Assembly (NCBI GenBank): GCA_002428325.1
Contig: DIVR01000067.1
Location: 1-64,000, forward strand
DNA from: a bacterium UBP4_UBA6127
GTDB lineage: Bacteria; UBP4; UBA4092
Length of the DNA stretch: 64,000 nt
Direction: 5' to 3'
Part shown: piece after piece, positions 36,915 through 44,854 of the stretch
How positions within the stretch are numbered: position 1 is the first letter of the stretch
How the letters are laid out: every line of letters begins with the position of its first letter
Made by a program: the position numbers and the translations under genes
The notes under the pieces: generated by a model
Told to the model about the DNA's origin: nothing
Seen by the model: the letters and a program-made list of their open reading frames with translations, nothing else
Databases searched by the model: none

Positions 36915-37592
36915 ATGGCAGATATTCCCATAACCCGGTTGGTCAGGACTCGAAGACGCACCCTCTCTATTGAAGTTACCGCAGAGGGAGACGTGGTCAT
37001 TCGGGCGCCTCTCCGCACTCCCCTGAATTTTATCCAGCACTTTATAAAAGAAAAAGAAGACTGGATCCTGAAAACTGTCGATAAAACCCGGCAGAAGAAA
37101 TCCGAAATTCCTCCCAGACTATATTCTCCCGGTGAACATTTCCTTTTTTTAGGCCATACCTATCCCCTGTTATTCCATAATAATTTTGAGAAAGAACCCT
37201 TTTTCTTTAATCAGGGTTTCTTTTTGTCGATTGAACATCAGGGAAAAGCAAAAGATTTATTCTTTCAATGGTATATTAAACAGGCCATGGACATCTTTCC
37301 GGCCAGAACCGAGCATTACTCGAATCTGACAGGGCTACAAAACCGGGGAATCAGAATCACCAATCCCAAGACCCGATGGGGGTCCTGCAGCCCTTCCGGC
37401 AACCTGAATTTTAACTGGCGGCTGGTGATGGCTCCCCTGCCCGTATTGGATTATGTCGTGATTCATGAGATGGTCCATCTGGAAGTCAAAAATCATTCCC
37501 GGAAATTCTGGAATAAGGTCGGATATTTCTACCCGGGCTATACGGAACACCGGAAATGGCTCAGAGAGAATGGACATCGGCTGGAACTATAA
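36915..37592 (+). CDS. YgjP-like M48-type metallopeptidase
   Basis: Family of YgjP/SprT-like zinc proteins. The zinc motif is VIHEMVHLEVKNHSRKFW (His184, Glu185, His188, with His194 in the NHS element), preceded by KTRWGSCSPSGNLNFNWRLV, which is highly conserved in the family. No signal peptide, so it acts in the cytoplasm. Length 225 is typical. It lies in a run of same-strand genes but 62 nt from the one before. Confidence 0.9.
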   Translation: MADIPITRLVRTRRRTLSIEVTAEGDVVIRAPLRTPLNFIQHFIKEKEDWILKTVDKTRQKKSEIPPRLYSPGEHFLFLGHTYPLLFHNNFEKEPFFFNQGFFLSIEHQGKAKDLFFQWYIKQAMDIFPARTEHYSNLTGLQNRGIRITNPKTRWGSCSPSGNLNFNWRLVMAPLPVLDYVVIHEMVHLEVKNHSRKFWNKVGYFYPGYTEHRKWLRENGHRLEL

Positions 37593-37632
37593 TGGAAAGG
37601 CTTTCCTTTGAAATCCTTTCCGGGAGTGAAAA

Positions 37633-38637
37633 ATGATAAAAGGAATCTATGCTCATCCTAAACCTTTCTGGGAACAGGACCTCCGGCTGGATGATTATGG
37701 GGTCAATGCCACATTTATCCATTCGACCGAAATCGATGAAGCAACTCTCCAGAGAGCCCAGCGGGAAGGCTGTAAAGTGTTTGCGGAGTTTGCCACCCTT
37801 AACGGGAAATATGGGAATTATGTCTATGACCATCCGGAAGCCCATCCCATGGATGACCAGGGAAACCAGGTACCTCCTGCCACCTGGTTTTTAGGCGCCT
37901 GCCCCACCGACTCGGGATTCAGGTCATTCCGAATGCAAGCCCTGAAGGAACTGCTGGCAAAATATCCCCTGGATGGAGTCTGGATGGATTACATCCACTG
38001 GCATGCCCAGTTTGAAGACCCTTATCCCCAATTAGTTAAAACCTGTTTTAATGATTCCTGCCTGAATGCCTTTCAAATATGGGCAAACTGCGAGATTGAG
38101 GGAAAATCCACCCCGGATAAATCTAAATGGATTTTTATGAATAAGGCTAGAGAATGGGAAGACTGGCGAGTCTCGGTGATTTTGGATTGGGCTCGTGAAT
38201 TCAGGGAAATAGTGAAAATATCGAATCCGCAAGCTCTGGTAGGATGTTACCATTGCGCCTGGAAAGATGAAGACCTGGGAGGACTGAGACGCCGTTGCCT
38301 GGGGCTTGATATCGAAGCATTAAAAGAATATGTGGATGTCTTCTCCCCCATGGTTTACCATGGCCGTTCAGGAAAAACTCCGGACTATGTAAGGGACTAT
38401 GTCGAATATTTCACTTCCCGGTACCATATCAATAAGGAGGACTCCGCCTCCCCCCAATTGTGGCCTATTGTCCAGGCTCAGGATGAACCCCGGATCCCCC
38501 CCGAAGAATTTGAGAAAGTCCTTCATTATGGGTTGTCTGGCGGCAGCACCGGGGTCATGATGTTTACCATCGGGAGTGTTGCCGCTGATAAAGGAAAACT
38601 GGAAGCAATGAAAAGAGTCTATCACCAATATCCCTAA
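37633..38637 (+). CDS. GHL10-like TIM-barrel protein without signal peptide
   Basis: A 334-residue protein resembling putative glycoside-hydrolase-like barrels of the COG1649/DUF187 kind: KYPLDGVWMDYIHWHAQFEDP contains the Asp typically found at the end of strand 4, and the VFSPMVYHGRSGKTPDYV stretch closes the barrel. It lacks a signal peptide, unlike the related secreted protein encoded near 52149, and begins directly with the first barrel strand (GIYAHPKPFW). A ribosome site is weak. The substrate is unknown. Confidence 0.65.
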   Translation: MIKGIYAHPKPFWEQDLRLDDYGVNATFIHSTEIDEATLQRAQREGCKVFAEFATLNGKYGNYVYDHPEAHPMDDQGNQVPPATWFLGACPTDSGFRSFRMQALKELLAKYPLDGVWMDYIHWHAQFEDPYPQLVKTCFNDSCLNAFQIWANCEIEGKSTPDKSKWIFMNKAREWEDWRVSVILDWAREFREIVKISNPQALVGCYHCAWKDEDLGGLRRRCLGLDIEALKEYVDVFSPMVYHGRSGKTPDYVRDYVEYFTSRYHINKEDSASPQLWPIVQAQDEPRIPPEEFEKVLHYGLSGGSTGVMMFTIGSVAADKGKLEAMKRVYHQYP

Positions 38638-38649
38638 AGGAATCTCCAT

Positions 38650-39417
38650 ATGCCAATTCCCCGAAAATCCTTGAATTCATATAACACGAAAGCCCTCCAG
38701 TGGGCAGACCGCATGCGAAACGGTAATAATACCGCCCATGATTACCTGGAAAAGCCGGCTATGTATAAACTTCTCCCTGATTTAAAAGGCCGTTCCGTAC
38801 TTTGCCTGGGATGCGGTACCGGTGAAGAATGTAATACCTTCATGACCCGGGGCGCCGCCACGGTAACCGGGATCGATATTTCCGCCGGGATGCTCAAAGA
38901 AGCCCGTAAAGCTTATCCTGAAATCGAATTCCATAAAATGGATATGTCCCGGTTATTATTTCCTGACAATTCTTTTGATTTTGCCTATTCCAGCCTGGCC
39001 CTCCATTACCAGAAAGACTGGCTTCCCTGTTTAAAAGAAATCTACCGGGTATTGAAACCCGGGGGAGTTTTCCTGTTTTCGACCCATCATCCTTTTCGCT
39101 GGGGAATGGAAATGAAAATCACACCGGGAACCAGAAGCCATTACATCGGGTTCAGCAATAATAAAAAAGGGGATTTAGAGATATGGGGCAACTATTTTAA
39201 ACCCCGGAAAATCGATGATATCTGGTTTGGGGATTTTGAAGTCTCTTATTATCATCAACCCTTAAATGCGATTCTTAAATATATTATCGATTCAGGGTTC
39301 AAGCTGGAATCTTTTGAGGAACCCATTCCTCTTCTCTCAACAAAAAAGGTTGAACCCACTTTCTGGGAAATCAATTCCCGGATTCCCCTTTTTATGATTT
39401 TTAAATTAAAAAAATAA
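38650..39417 (+). CDS. class I SAM-dependent methyltransferase
   Basis: Rossmann-type methyltransferase: SAM-binding VLCLGCGTGEECNTF (motif I, residue about 54), DIS in VTGIDISAGMLKEARK, then FDFAYSSLALHYQKD and LKPGGVFLFSTHHPF. It resembles the UbiE/Methyltransf_11 group. AGGAATC lies before the ATG and 12 nt separate it from the upstream gene. Acceptor unknown. Length 255. Confidence 0.9.
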   Translation: MPIPRKSLNSYNTKALQWADRMRNGNNTAHDYLEKPAMYKLLPDLKGRSVLCLGCGTGEECNTFMTRGAATVTGIDISAGMLKEARKAYPEIEFHKMDMSRLLFPDNSFDFAYSSLALHYQKDWLPCLKEIYRVLKPGGVFLFSTHHPFRWGMEMKITPGTRSHYIGFSNNKKGDLEIWGNYFKPRKIDDIWFGDFEVSYYHQPLNAILKYIIDSGFKLESFEEPIPLLSTKKVEPTFWEINSRIPLFMIFKLKK

Positions 39418-39477
39418 TAAGGGGTGTAAATTTTAAGGCAATAGACTGATAGAAAGGAAGTTACTGGAGTGACAGGT

Positions 39478-39939
39478 ATGTACATCAGGAAAGCGTTGGA
39501 AACAGACTTGGTAACGGTACAAAAAATTACCCATGTAACCATAAAAGGAATATATCCCCGGTACTATCCTGCAGGGGCAGTTGATTATTTCCTTGCCTAT
39601 CACAGCCCAGAAAATATTGCGGCCGATATTGCTTCGGGAAATACAGTCCTCGCCATGATCGGGAATGAAGCGGTAGGAACGGTCACGGTAAAAGAGAATG
39701 AAATAGGCCGTTTGTTCGTACTGTCTCAACATCAGGGACAAGGATACGGGAAAGCGCTGCTGGAGTATGCGGAAAAGGTAATATTCCGAAAGTCTCCCCG
39801 AATCCTGTTGCACTCTTCACTTCCGGCAAAAGGAATCTACATTAAATACGGTTATAAACCATTGGAATACCACATATTACCCGTTAATAACGGCGATTAT
39901 CTTTGCTATGATGTAATGGAAAAAATTATGGACCATTAA
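39478..39939 (+). CDS. GNAT family N-acetyltransferase
   Basis: A short single-domain acetyltransferase: RLFVLSQHQGQGYGKALLEYAEK is the acetyl-CoA-binding motif A, and YIKYGYKPLEYH is typical of the C-terminus. The frame can start at GTG 39469, but the ATG at 39478 (MYIRKALETDL) agrees with family starts and has GGAG nine bases upstream. The substrate cannot be inferred. Confidence 0.88.
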   Translation: MYIRKALETDLVTVQKITHVTIKGIYPRYYPAGAVDYFLAYHSPENIAADIASGNTVLAMIGNEAVGTVTVKENEIGRLFVLSQHQGQGYGKALLEYAEKVIFRKSPRILLHSSLPAKGIYIKYGYKPLEYHILPVNNGDYLCYDVMEKIMDH

Positions 39940-40179
39940 TTTTTTCCAAAAAACAAATTACAATTTGCAACCCCGACAGCATCATTTTATTTATAAGGTT
40001 ATTAAAAATCTCAGGAACTGTCTTTTTTAGTGGAGCCACTGGCAAATATTTACTGATATTCCCCGCAGGACAAAATGGCGGGAGAGTTCCCTTAATGGGA
40101 GCATATTGCCCTTTTGTTATCACCAACTCTTATCAGGGTCTGCGGATTGCTCCTGTAAAATGATATAAGGAGAGAACCT

Positions 40180-40701
40180 ATGCCGATAAAAAATATCGAA
40201 ATAAAAGCCCGTTGTGCCGATACGGCGAAAATTAGGGAAATTTTAAAATCCTGGCAAGCCGAATATAAGGGGCTGGACCACCAGGTTGATACCTATTTTA
40301 AAGTCAATAACGGAAGGCTGAAACTCAGGGAAGGGAATATTGAGAAAAACCTGATTTATTATGACCGGCCCAATCAGTCCGGCCCTAAAAAATCATCCGT
40401 CATTCTCTACCCGGTTGCCGATAGCCCTGCTCTAAAAGAGGCTTTGACCCGTTCACTGGGAGTTTGGGTGGTAGTTGATAAGCATCGGGAAATATATTTT
40501 ATCGATAATGTAAAAATCCACCTGGACCGGTTGGAAGGATTGGGAGAATTTGTTGAGATTGAAGCCATTGATAGAGATGGAACTATTCGTGAAGAGAAGC
40601 TATTGGAACAATGCCAAAAATACCTGGATTTATTTGGCATCAGGGAAGAAGACCTTTTGAAAGGCTCTTACAGTGATATGCTTCTGGAGGCTCAATCCTG
40701 A
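40180..40701 (+). CDS. CYTH domain protein, class IV adenylate cyclase-like
   Basis: Short CYTH-fold protein (173 residues): NIEIKARC at the N-terminus is the metal- and phosphate-binding E-x-K signature, followed by QVDTYFKVNNGRLKLREG, YYDRPNQ and VDKHREIYFIDNVKIHLDRLEGLGEFVEIE, all typical of the CyaB-like group. Members act as adenylate cyclases, thiamine triphosphatases or inorganic triphosphatases, and the activity cannot be chosen from sequence. A good ribosome site (AAGGAGAG) precedes ATG. The last 10 nt overlap the convergent helicase gene. Confidence 0.88.
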   Translation: MPIKNIEIKARCADTAKIREILKSWQAEYKGLDHQVDTYFKVNNGRLKLREGNIEKNLIYYDRPNQSGPKKSSVILYPVADSPALKEALTRSLGVWVVVDKHREIYFIDNVKIHLDRLEGLGEFVEIEAIDRDGTIREEKLLEQCQKYLDLFGIREEDLLKGSYSDMLLEAQS

Positions 40702-42113
40702 ATTGAGAAAAGAAATCCCCGTTTCAGGCTGCCCTTATTGCATTCATCAATAAACCGGATAACCCTGGGATCCACCATGATATGCCGGGGGAGTATTTTC
40801 TGTTTCAGGACAATTCCATCCAGCCTCCGGCATCGGCTTAAGGCTACATAGGTCTGCCCCGGAGCAAAAGAACCCCATCCCAAATCAATGATGACCTTAT
40901 CAAAGGATTTTCCCTGGCTTTTATGAATGGTAACGGCCCAGGCCAGCCGGAGAGGGTATTGTTTGAATTTTCCAACCAGGTCAGAGATGATTTTATTCTC
41001 CTCAGTATCCCATTGAAAATGAAATAATTCCCAGGTAAAAGGAAGCACTTCATGGAATTTCCCATTAGGGAATTCCACCACAACGCTTTCACCGTTAAAG
41101 CCAAGGACTCTTCCCAGGCTGCCATTCACCCATCGCCCTTCGGAATCATTATTCAGGCACATGACCTGGGCTTTTTCTTTCAAAAAGAGGTTTTGTTCGG
41201 TAGGCAGGTTTCGGGTGTCGAAATTGCCGTCAATTTCCCCTGACAAAGATAATCCATCCCCCGGTAATTCTCCCAATTTTCCGGCATTGATAGTATTGGC
41301 CATGGCATTGGTGGTGGTCAGATGGATGGTATATTCATCGGAATAATCAGCGGTTGGATTAAACCGGGAATTCAGCCGGTCAAGTTCTTCCGGGCCGGCC
41401 GTATTATTCCGAATCGCATTGAGGATCCGGATAAAATCTTCTTCTTCCTGCCGATAGACCTTTTCCAGCTCCACATATTCCATTTCGATTTCAGTAAACA
41501 CATGCGAACTGAAAAAATACTCTGAGGAATAGTATTCTCGATAAATCTTTTTCTCGGCGGTCGTAACTACCGGAGGCAACTGGAAGAGGTCTCCGATAAA
41601 AATCATCTGCACTCCGCCAAAAGGAGTTGCCCGGTATCCCCGGTTCAGCCGCAGGGATTTATCCACACAATCCAATAAATCGGACCGGACCATGGAGATT
41701 TCATCAATGACAATCGTATCGATCATCCGATAAATATTATTTCCATCGGTTCCAAACCGGCGGTTTTTCCTGACTTTATCGTGAGTGATGTCCGGCTTGA
41801 ACCCAAAAAAGGAATGGATAGTCTCCCCACTGACATTCAATGCCGCTACTCCGGTGGGGGCCAGTACTACTACATTTTTCCGGCTGTTTCGCCGAAAATA
41901 ATCCAGCAGGGTCGATTTTCCGGTACCGGCTTTTCCGGTTATCAGCAGATGCCGATTAGAATTTTCCATGATATCCAGGGCTTTGGCAAACCCTGGGTTT
42001 ATCTCTATCCCCTCTGAACTGACCGGCGCGAAACTATCATCCATTATATCTATCGATCCAGAAGGCTTTAACTGGAATCCTTCTGTCCTTTCATGGCTGG
42101 AAACGGTTCCCAT
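40692..42113 (-). CDS. Pif1-like superfamily 1 DNA helicase
   Basis: 5'-3' helicase of the Pif1/RecD-like group. ATPase motifs in order: Walker A ITGKAGTGKSTLLDYF (about residue 57), VVLAPTGVAALN (Ia), GETIHSFFGF, VIDEISMVRSDLLD (II), QMIFIGDLFQLPPV (III), and the C-terminal WAVTIHKSQGKSFDKVIID and YVALSRCRRLDGI (V and VI). A residue block between holds the usual Pif1 insertion. Length 473. A shorter start (Met24) is possible. Bacterial Pif1 homologues resolve G-quadruplexes and other structures. It stands alone and overlaps the CYTH gene tail to tail. Confidence 0.9.
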   Translation of the reverse strand: MGTVSSHERTEGFQLKPSGSIDIMDDSFAPVSSEGIEINPGFAKALDIMENSNRHLLITGKAGTGKSTLLDYFRRNSRKNVVVLAPTGVAALNVSGETIHSFFGFKPDITHDKVRKNRRFGTDGNNIYRMIDTIVIDEISMVRSDLLDCVDKSLRLNRGYRATPFGGVQMIFIGDLFQLPPVVTTAEKKIYREYYSSEYFFSSHVFTEIEMEYVELEKVYRQEEEDFIRILNAIRNNTAGPEELDRLNSRFNPTADYSDEYTIHLTTTNAMANTINAGKLGELPGDGLSLSGEIDGNFDTRNLPTEQNLFLKEKAQVMCLNNDSEGRWVNGSLGRVLGFNGESVVVEFPNGKFHEVLPFTWELFHFQWDTEENKIISDLVGKFKQYPLRLAWAVTIHKSQGKSFDKVIIDLGWGSFAPGQTYVALSRCRRLDGIVLKQKILPRHIMVDPRVIRFIDECNKGSLKRGFLFSIQD

Positions 42114-42147
42114 TTTACCATGGACTGTAATATTTCAACTTCTCTAT

Positions 42148-42153
42148 TATAAT
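42148..42153 (+). promoter_or_regulatory. candidate -10 box for the MATE gene
   Basis: TATAAT stands 47 nt before the MATE start codon, in the short gap after the divergent helicase gene. No strong -35 box is seen. Confidence 0.4.
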
Positions 42154-42199
42154 GATGGATGAGATTTTCCAATGATACCGGATAAAGCTACTTCATAAT

Positions 42200-43609
42200 A
42201 TGAGCGCAGCCGAACCATCAAGCCTTGATTCCAGGGCCTATCTTGACCTTCGGGCCGAATCTTTAGGTAAAACCCTTTTCAAACTGGCATATCCTGCCGT
42301 TTTGGAAAATATCCTCTATATGGCTGTCTATATCTTTGATGCTGCCATTGTAGGCTGGCTCAAAGATGAGAGCGCACTGGCAGGCACCATGCTGGCCAGT
42401 TCAATTTTCATGGTCATCGGAACGCCTTTTCAAGCTATCAGTGTGGCGGTAAATTCCCTGGTAGCCAGAAGCTGGGGTGCTGGGGACAAGGAGAGGGCCA
42501 GGTTATATTCCCGGCAGGTCCTGGCAATGGGATGGATTTTTGCTTTTATCATGATGGGATTAGGCTACTTCCTGGCTCCTTATCTTCTTTCCTGGATGGG
42601 TGGGAAACCGGAGGTTGTCCGAGCCGGCACTTTATATTTCCGCATCGTCATATTGTCTCTTCCCCTGCAAGTCCCCCTGTTCATGTCCAGCGGTATCCTT
42701 CGGGGCACAGGCGATACCCGGACTCCGATGATGATTACCCTGATAATGAATATCTTTAATATCCTCCTCTGCTGGCTGCTGGCCTTCGGGGCCGGCCCCA
42801 TACCCGCAATGGGACTGGCGGGGGTTGGTTGGGGAGCTGCTTTAGCTCAGGGACTGGGGGGGATGATTGCTTTCTTTGTATTATCCAAAGGACTCAGCAC
42901 TATTCGTATCCCCTGGAAAGAATGCCTGGCATGGAGTAACTCCATTATCAAACCGATCTGGAGCCTGGCTTACCCGGTAATGATTGAACGGTTTTTTACA
43001 ACCGGCGCCGGACTGGTCTTCATGTATATCATCGCTAAATTGGGAACTACCGCCCTGGCGGCCCATAATGTGGCGTTGAGGATCGAATCCATCGCCTTTA
43101 TGCCTCCCTGGGGTTTGAGTGTGGCGGTGGCTACCCTCGTCGGCCAGTCCCTGGGAGCTAATCGTCCGGAAATCGCTGAGTTGACCGTTAAAAAATCCCT
43201 TCTCTGGATCAGTTACCTGATGGCCGCGATGGCTGTTTTTTTCCTCATATTCTCACGGCAAATGGTTATTGTCTTCGGTGCGACTCCGGAAGTTCGCTGG
43301 ATGGCGGGAACGGTCCTCCAGATTGCCGCCCTCGAAATGCCTTTTATTGCCTTCTTTGCAGTCCTGGCGGGATGCCTTCGGGGGGCGGGGGATACCAAAT
43401 CCCCTCTTTATGTCATGACTATCTGCTTATTAGTCTTCAGATTCGGTGTTGTTTATCTCTTTGCCATCACTTTCGGCTGGGGATTGCCTGGCGTCTGGTT
43501 CGCCACTGCCCTGGATTGGATGGGACGGTCCGGCGGCCTTTGGTATATCTTTAAACAAGGCCGTTGGAAACAGGTCCATCAAAAACTCGCTCCTCACTCT
43601 TCCCCCTGA
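42200..43609 (+). CDS. MATE family efflux transporter
   Basis: Twelve-helix cation-coupled efflux pump: LAYPAVLENILYMAVYIFDAAIVG at the start, FMSSGILRGTGDTRTPM between helices 4 and 5, its repeat VLAGCLRGAGDTKSPL in the second half, and NVALRIESIAFMPPWG. The internal two-fold repeat is clear from those two blocks. Length 469 is normal. Such pumps export drugs or metabolites; the substrate is unknown. It is a single-gene transcript, with the start codon supported by the family match rather than by a ribosome site. Confidence 0.93.
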   Translation: MSAAEPSSLDSRAYLDLRAESLGKTLFKLAYPAVLENILYMAVYIFDAAIVGWLKDESALAGTMLASSIFMVIGTPFQAISVAVNSLVARSWGAGDKERARLYSRQVLAMGWIFAFIMMGLGYFLAPYLLSWMGGKPEVVRAGTLYFRIVILSLPLQVPLFMSSGILRGTGDTRTPMMITLIMNIFNILLCWLLAFGAGPIPAMGLAGVGWGAALAQGLGGMIAFFVLSKGLSTIRIPWKECLAWSNSIIKPIWSLAYPVMIERFFTTGAGLVFMYIIAKLGTTALAAHNVALRIESIAFMPPWGLSVAVATLVGQSLGANRPEIAELTVKKSLLWISYLMAAMAVFFLIFSRQMVIVFGATPEVRWMAGTVLQIAALEMPFIAFFAVLAGCLRGAGDTKSPLYVMTICLLVFRFGVVYLFAITFGWGLPGVWFATALDWMGRSGGLWYIFKQGRWKQVHQKLAPHSSP

Positions 43610-44035
43610 ACTTCTTTTATTCCTTTTTTATCATCCTGATTCTTTTTTCGATTCTCTCTTTTTTTCGGAATGGGACCCACCCTGTAACCTTCAGCCTGGG
43701 TCCCTCCCCCAATTCCCTCATCTCCCACTGGTTATGTTTTTATTCGAAATACACTTTTCTATATCCTCCTGATACAAATATTAAACTAATAATTAACTCC
43801 CCGATTATTCGATTCATTCTCAACTTCCCCCCTCCCTGAAGTATCCTTATTTATAATCTATAATATTATAATTATTGTTGTTATATTATAATCACCGATA
43901 ATATAATAATTATATTGAATTTAACCACCCCCCGTTGTATCATTACTGTTAATATTTGATTTGGTATTTTATAAGCTGGTTATTTATAATATTAATATGA
44001 TTAAACGGGATAAAGAAAATATAAGGGAAATAAAA
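43610..44035 (+). other. AT-rich gap before the pilin leader
   Basis: No gene is supported. Between 43849 and 43920 the sequence is almost pure A and T and contains imperfect inverted repeats of TATAATATTATAATT-like words, and it may include promoters. Confidence 0.55.
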
Positions 44036-44110
44036 CGCAGCCAGGATGCGATCTATTGATAGAAGAGCTTTCAGGGTAAAGCTTAAAAATGCACTTTAAG
44101 GGAATTACCC
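44036..44110 (+). promoter_or_regulatory. structured leader before the pilin gene
   Basis: Successive hairpins are visible: CGCA/TGCG (44036-44050), TCTA/TAGA (44052-44063), AGCTTT/AAAGCT (44066-44083), CTTAAA/TTTAAG (44082-44100), and GGGTAA (44074-44079) pairing with TTACCC (44105-44110). Some are mutually exclusive. The last arm directly adjoins the ribosome site GGGAGGGAGGGG. A cis-acting RNA is inferred; it does not match the c-di-GMP riboswitch consensus I know. Confidence 0.5.
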
Positions 44111-44134
44111 AGGGAGGGAGGGGAAAGATACAGA

Positions 44135-44716
44135 ATGAAAACAAGAAATTCAGGTTTTACATTAATTGAACTTTTAATTGTTGTAGCGATTATTGCTATT
44201 TTAGCTGCCATTGCCATTCCGAATTTCTTAGCGGCTCAGACCAGAGCAAAAGTGTCCCGATGTAAAAGTGATCTCCGTACATTACACACAGGTATGGAAT
44301 CTTATTATGTAGATGAAAACTCTTATGTACCAGAACATTTAGACATGACTGCTAATGAACAATTGAGACACTTAGCAATTTATGCTCATTTAACAACACC
44401 AGTTGCTTATATAACAACTATTCCTGTTGATCCCTTCAAATCAGGGATGCGGGATGGTACCAGTTATGTCAATAACCCATATTATTGGTATTATAATTGG
44501 CTTGCCCGTTATGGACACCCCATTGATTTAGTCAACACCTATGGATGGGATCCATGGTTTGATGGTCAATCCAGCGCAATAATGATATCCATTGGTCCAT
44601 CATTTAAAACTGTTGCTAGTGTAAGTGGCGTAGGTTTTGGAGTATACGATCCATCAAATGGAACAGTCTCCCCTGGTTATATTTATCGACTATTGCCAGG
44701 TGGCAGAAGCAACTAA
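44135..44716 (+). CDS. type IV pilin or type II secretion pseudopilin
   Basis: Classic prepilin: MKTRNSGFTLIELLIVV, with the prepilin peptidase cut between Gly7 and Phe8 and Glu12 at the expected position 5 of the mature protein, followed by a hydrophobic helix to about residue 29. The extension SRCKSDLRTLHTGMESYYVDENSYVPE and the aromatic C-terminal half (residues 100-193) fit the GspG/PilE-like proteins of candidate phyla. A very strong ribosome site (GGGAGGGAGGGG) precedes ATG. The assembly genes lie 15 kb away on the other strand, so it is an orphan, probably the major or a minor subunit. Confidence 0.9.
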   Translation: MKTRNSGFTLIELLIVVAIIAILAAIAIPNFLAAQTRAKVSRCKSDLRTLHTGMESYYVDENSYVPEHLDMTANEQLRHLAIYAHLTTPVAYITTIPVDPFKSGMRDGTSYVNNPYYWYYNWLARYGHPIDLVNTYGWDPWFDGQSSAIMISIGPSFKTVASVSGVGFGVYDPSNGTVSPGYIYRLLPGGRSN

Positions 44717-44748
44717 AAAGCATATCCTCGTTTTTCCTTTATGTATTC

Positions 44749-44782
44749 AGCCCCAACCCCAGGTGGGTTGGGGCTTTTTTTG
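44749..44782 (+). terminator. intrinsic terminator after the pilin gene
   Basis: AGCCCCAACCC (44749-44759) pairs exactly with GGGTTGGGGCT (44765-44775), followed by a run of T. Confidence 0.92.
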
Positions 44783-44806
44783 AGGCCGCCTTTATATAAA
44801 ATAGGG

Positions 44807-44812
44807 TAGAAT
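44807..44812 (+). promoter_or_regulatory. candidate -10 box for the GH20 gene
   Basis: TAGAAT in the context ATAGGGTAGAAT, 42 nt before the start codon; the same context with TACAAT occurs before the aldose epimerase gene at 58525-58536. Confidence 0.35.
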
Positions 44813-44854
44813 TTAATTGCTTTTATTAAATTCCACACTATAGGGAGAGAACTC

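Noticed and set aside
43564..43839. Frame overlapping the MATE gene end and the AT-rich gap
   Set aside because: Hydrophobic by chance because of T-rich DNA; no ribosome site or family.
44036..44110. c-di-GMP class I riboswitch before the pilin gene
   Set aside because: The conserved GCAAAGCC and GGTAGCC elements are absent, though hairpins are present.
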